Below are positions 5,701 to 5,888 of a stretch of 5,888 bases of DNA, piece by piece. The stretch is taken from positions 1 to 5,888 of the forward strand of contig JAQTVX010000144.1 of the NCBI GenBank assembly GCA_028706585.1, written 5' to 3'. Positions within the stretch are counted from its first letter, which is position 1; each line of letters begins with the position of its first letter. The position numbers and the translations under genes were made by a program. Origin of the DNA: Candidatus Krumholzibacteriia bacterium. GTDB lineage: Bacteria; Krumholzibacteriota; Krumholzibacteriia; Krumholzibacteriales; Krumholzibacteriaceae. Below the pieces are notes generated by a model that had not been told where the DNA came from, ran no database searches, and saw nothing but the letters and a program-made list of their open reading frames with translations.

Positions 5701-5888
5701 CCTTCGACATTCATCATATATCCGAATCCGGCGGGGGGATCGTCGTTCACGGTTCGTTTGCTCATCTCGGCGCCCGCCAGGGTCAAGGTGACTCTCGTAG
5801 ATCTCGAGGGGGAGAAGGTGACCGCTCTGGAGCGATCCCACAACTGGTTCAGCGGCAGTGCCGTGCCCTTCGAGCAGGAGTTCTCAAC
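2764..5888 (+). CDS. secreted M6-like (immune inhibitor A-type) protein with a degenerate active site, FG-GAP repeats and a sorting-like C-terminus; 3'-truncated
   Basis: The frame is open from ATG 2764 to the window end: 1041 full codons, no stop. Residues 1-20 are a Sec signal peptide (K2, Ala/Leu-rich core, A-A-A before R21). The M6 scaffold covers about 60-505: VIVFLVSFAD (72-81), EYYLGASRN (102-110), YAVIHAGAGQE (165-175), LGMIPLYDT (253-261), QGIGNFDLMGYG (270-281), FNRLLMGWVEP (296-306), YFLVENR (339-345) and GSGLMIYHVDE (401-411). Where M6 proteases have HExxH there is YQIGL (247-251), so the zinc ligands and catalytic Glu are gone; no other HExxH occurs. A likely Ca-binding loop is DMNGNG (359-364). 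From about 515 it reads as a beta-propeller or PQQ-like region (GEIYIADV, GEIYVTASGGHLNAYD), then FG-GAP-type calcium motifs at 762-770, 806-814 and 860-868. From about 983, FIIYPNPA...VKVTLVDLEGEKV resembles FlgD-Ig or Por-type C-terminal sorting domains and runs off the edge. It is expected to be exported and to act as a binding or structural surface protein rather than a protease. The start rests on the signal peptide, as no ribosome site is visible. Confidence 0.9.
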   Translation, partial: MKATLCMLAAAALALAPAAARTGTVAPVRTAALAAGDVKPALPLGMRVGAYQKGSIGRLLGGTTSAVESLDVIVFLVSFADVDFDAAHDTTYFTNELRHVKEYYLGASRNVFALSATLYPVVVKLSGAESYYGDDDLWKERMAELLIELVQKTDEHVDFSAYDAYAVIHAGAGQETDFNGDSDYQVASGFVEPSEMAEALADTLGTPGVPTNDLVAGDTLFIDNLMIWPEDASQDGYTIGSLGIYAYQIGLRLGMIPLYDTTPEGRADSQGIGNFDLMGYGIYNALGFIPAFPSAFNRLLMGWVEPVVVSADGDLRLSDVSSAVADTALVKICINSSEYFLVENRVHDANFNGEFDFIDMNGNGVPENMDTLLGAEFDFFLTSESDLRISREGQSDSVITGSGLMIYHVDEAAIGRAIGAGGYPNDDWKWKGVDVEEADHIQDLDNRSGYFVYGSFYDSFRDGNNDRFGPDTDPSTIDNGGARTGIELRDISSAGHFMTFEVRFTPPMDFVRGEFQTDIARLSPVAVAVAGDDHEGLLMAADSGEIYIADVGSEAWDGSVEKLDIDSGGFWTASPVVASIVDRDVGEIYVTASGGHLNAYDWTGGPVAIDDDATPGTLDLSGTERSTLIVGPALSEGCQQPILAFSSQSFSGVVDSTYLMILGYDGTWPGSGWRSRGPLGIEFALLNGRLASHPAYGVVKVDENTTLYGVYIATYDSDRGLCFNYIPLRMNDAVSFGPEGPMTVATGVFREPNGLLTISTGDIDRDGSDEMVAAVDSVGLCYFEAGGAVHRVPLRGYHPSPPVLADVDGDGTLETAVRDGSFCYLYSGLGVSAGGWPVAIDGTIVGHESLESTAPPVVGDVNGDGEMEIVFLIAGDIHAFDFRGGEIEGWPLVGEGERASALALVRGESDELYVAGCASVLPYTAGVGTGAVSSIRRYDPGVEADSVDGAWRTYRHDSHGYGRQDNSEPAANKRSDRVDPSTFIIYPNPAGGSSFTVRLLISAPARVKVTLVDLEGEKVTALERSHNWFSGSAVPFEQEFS

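Overview
The window suggests a free-living Gram-negative bacterium of moderately high GC. Three features point this way: a sigma-54 enhancer-binding activator, a lipoprotein with a FnIII module, and a very long secreted M6-protease-like protein with FG-GAP repeats and a FlgD/Por-type C-terminal domain. This mix is typical of the FCB group and of candidate phyla such as Eisenbacteria or Krumholzibacteriota. That placement is from memory of the families, not from a search, and is tentative.

Layout, all genes on the + strand. (1) 2-736: the 3' part of a sigma-54-dependent transcriptional activator, with the end of the AAA+ domain and a Fis-type HTH. (2) 737-1613: an 877-base gap with no convincing gene but rich in signals. 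These are an inverted repeat embracing the activator's stop codon, a compact potential three-way-junction structure (905-964) with an extended -10 on the opposite strand, a hairpin at 1156-1181, an 18-bp palindrome at 1383-1400 with a weaker look-alike at 1405-1422, and a near-consensus -24/-12 promoter at 1565-1579. (3) 1614-2597: a lipoprotein with one FnIII domain and a conserved-looking C-terminal region. (4) 2649-2716: a strong intrinsic terminator. (5) 2726-2754: a sigma-70-type promoter placed so close to the next ATG that the mRNA should be leaderless or nearly so. (6) 2764 to beyond 5888: a secreted multidomain M6-like protein, open at the window edge.

The most interesting reading has two parts. 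First, the order activator gene, distal palindrome, -24/-12 promoter, lipoprotein gene looks like a sigma-54 regulatory circuit; the palindrome centre lies about 200 bp upstream of the predicted start site, in the usual enhancer range. Second, the large secreted protein has the M6 (immune inhibitor A-like) scaffold, but the HExxH zinc-binding motif is replaced by YQIGL. Both histidines and the catalytic glutamate are missing, so it should be a pseudoprotease carrying a surface or adhesive architecture. Whether the two exported proteins work together is unknown: the terminator and separate promoter between them argue for independent control.
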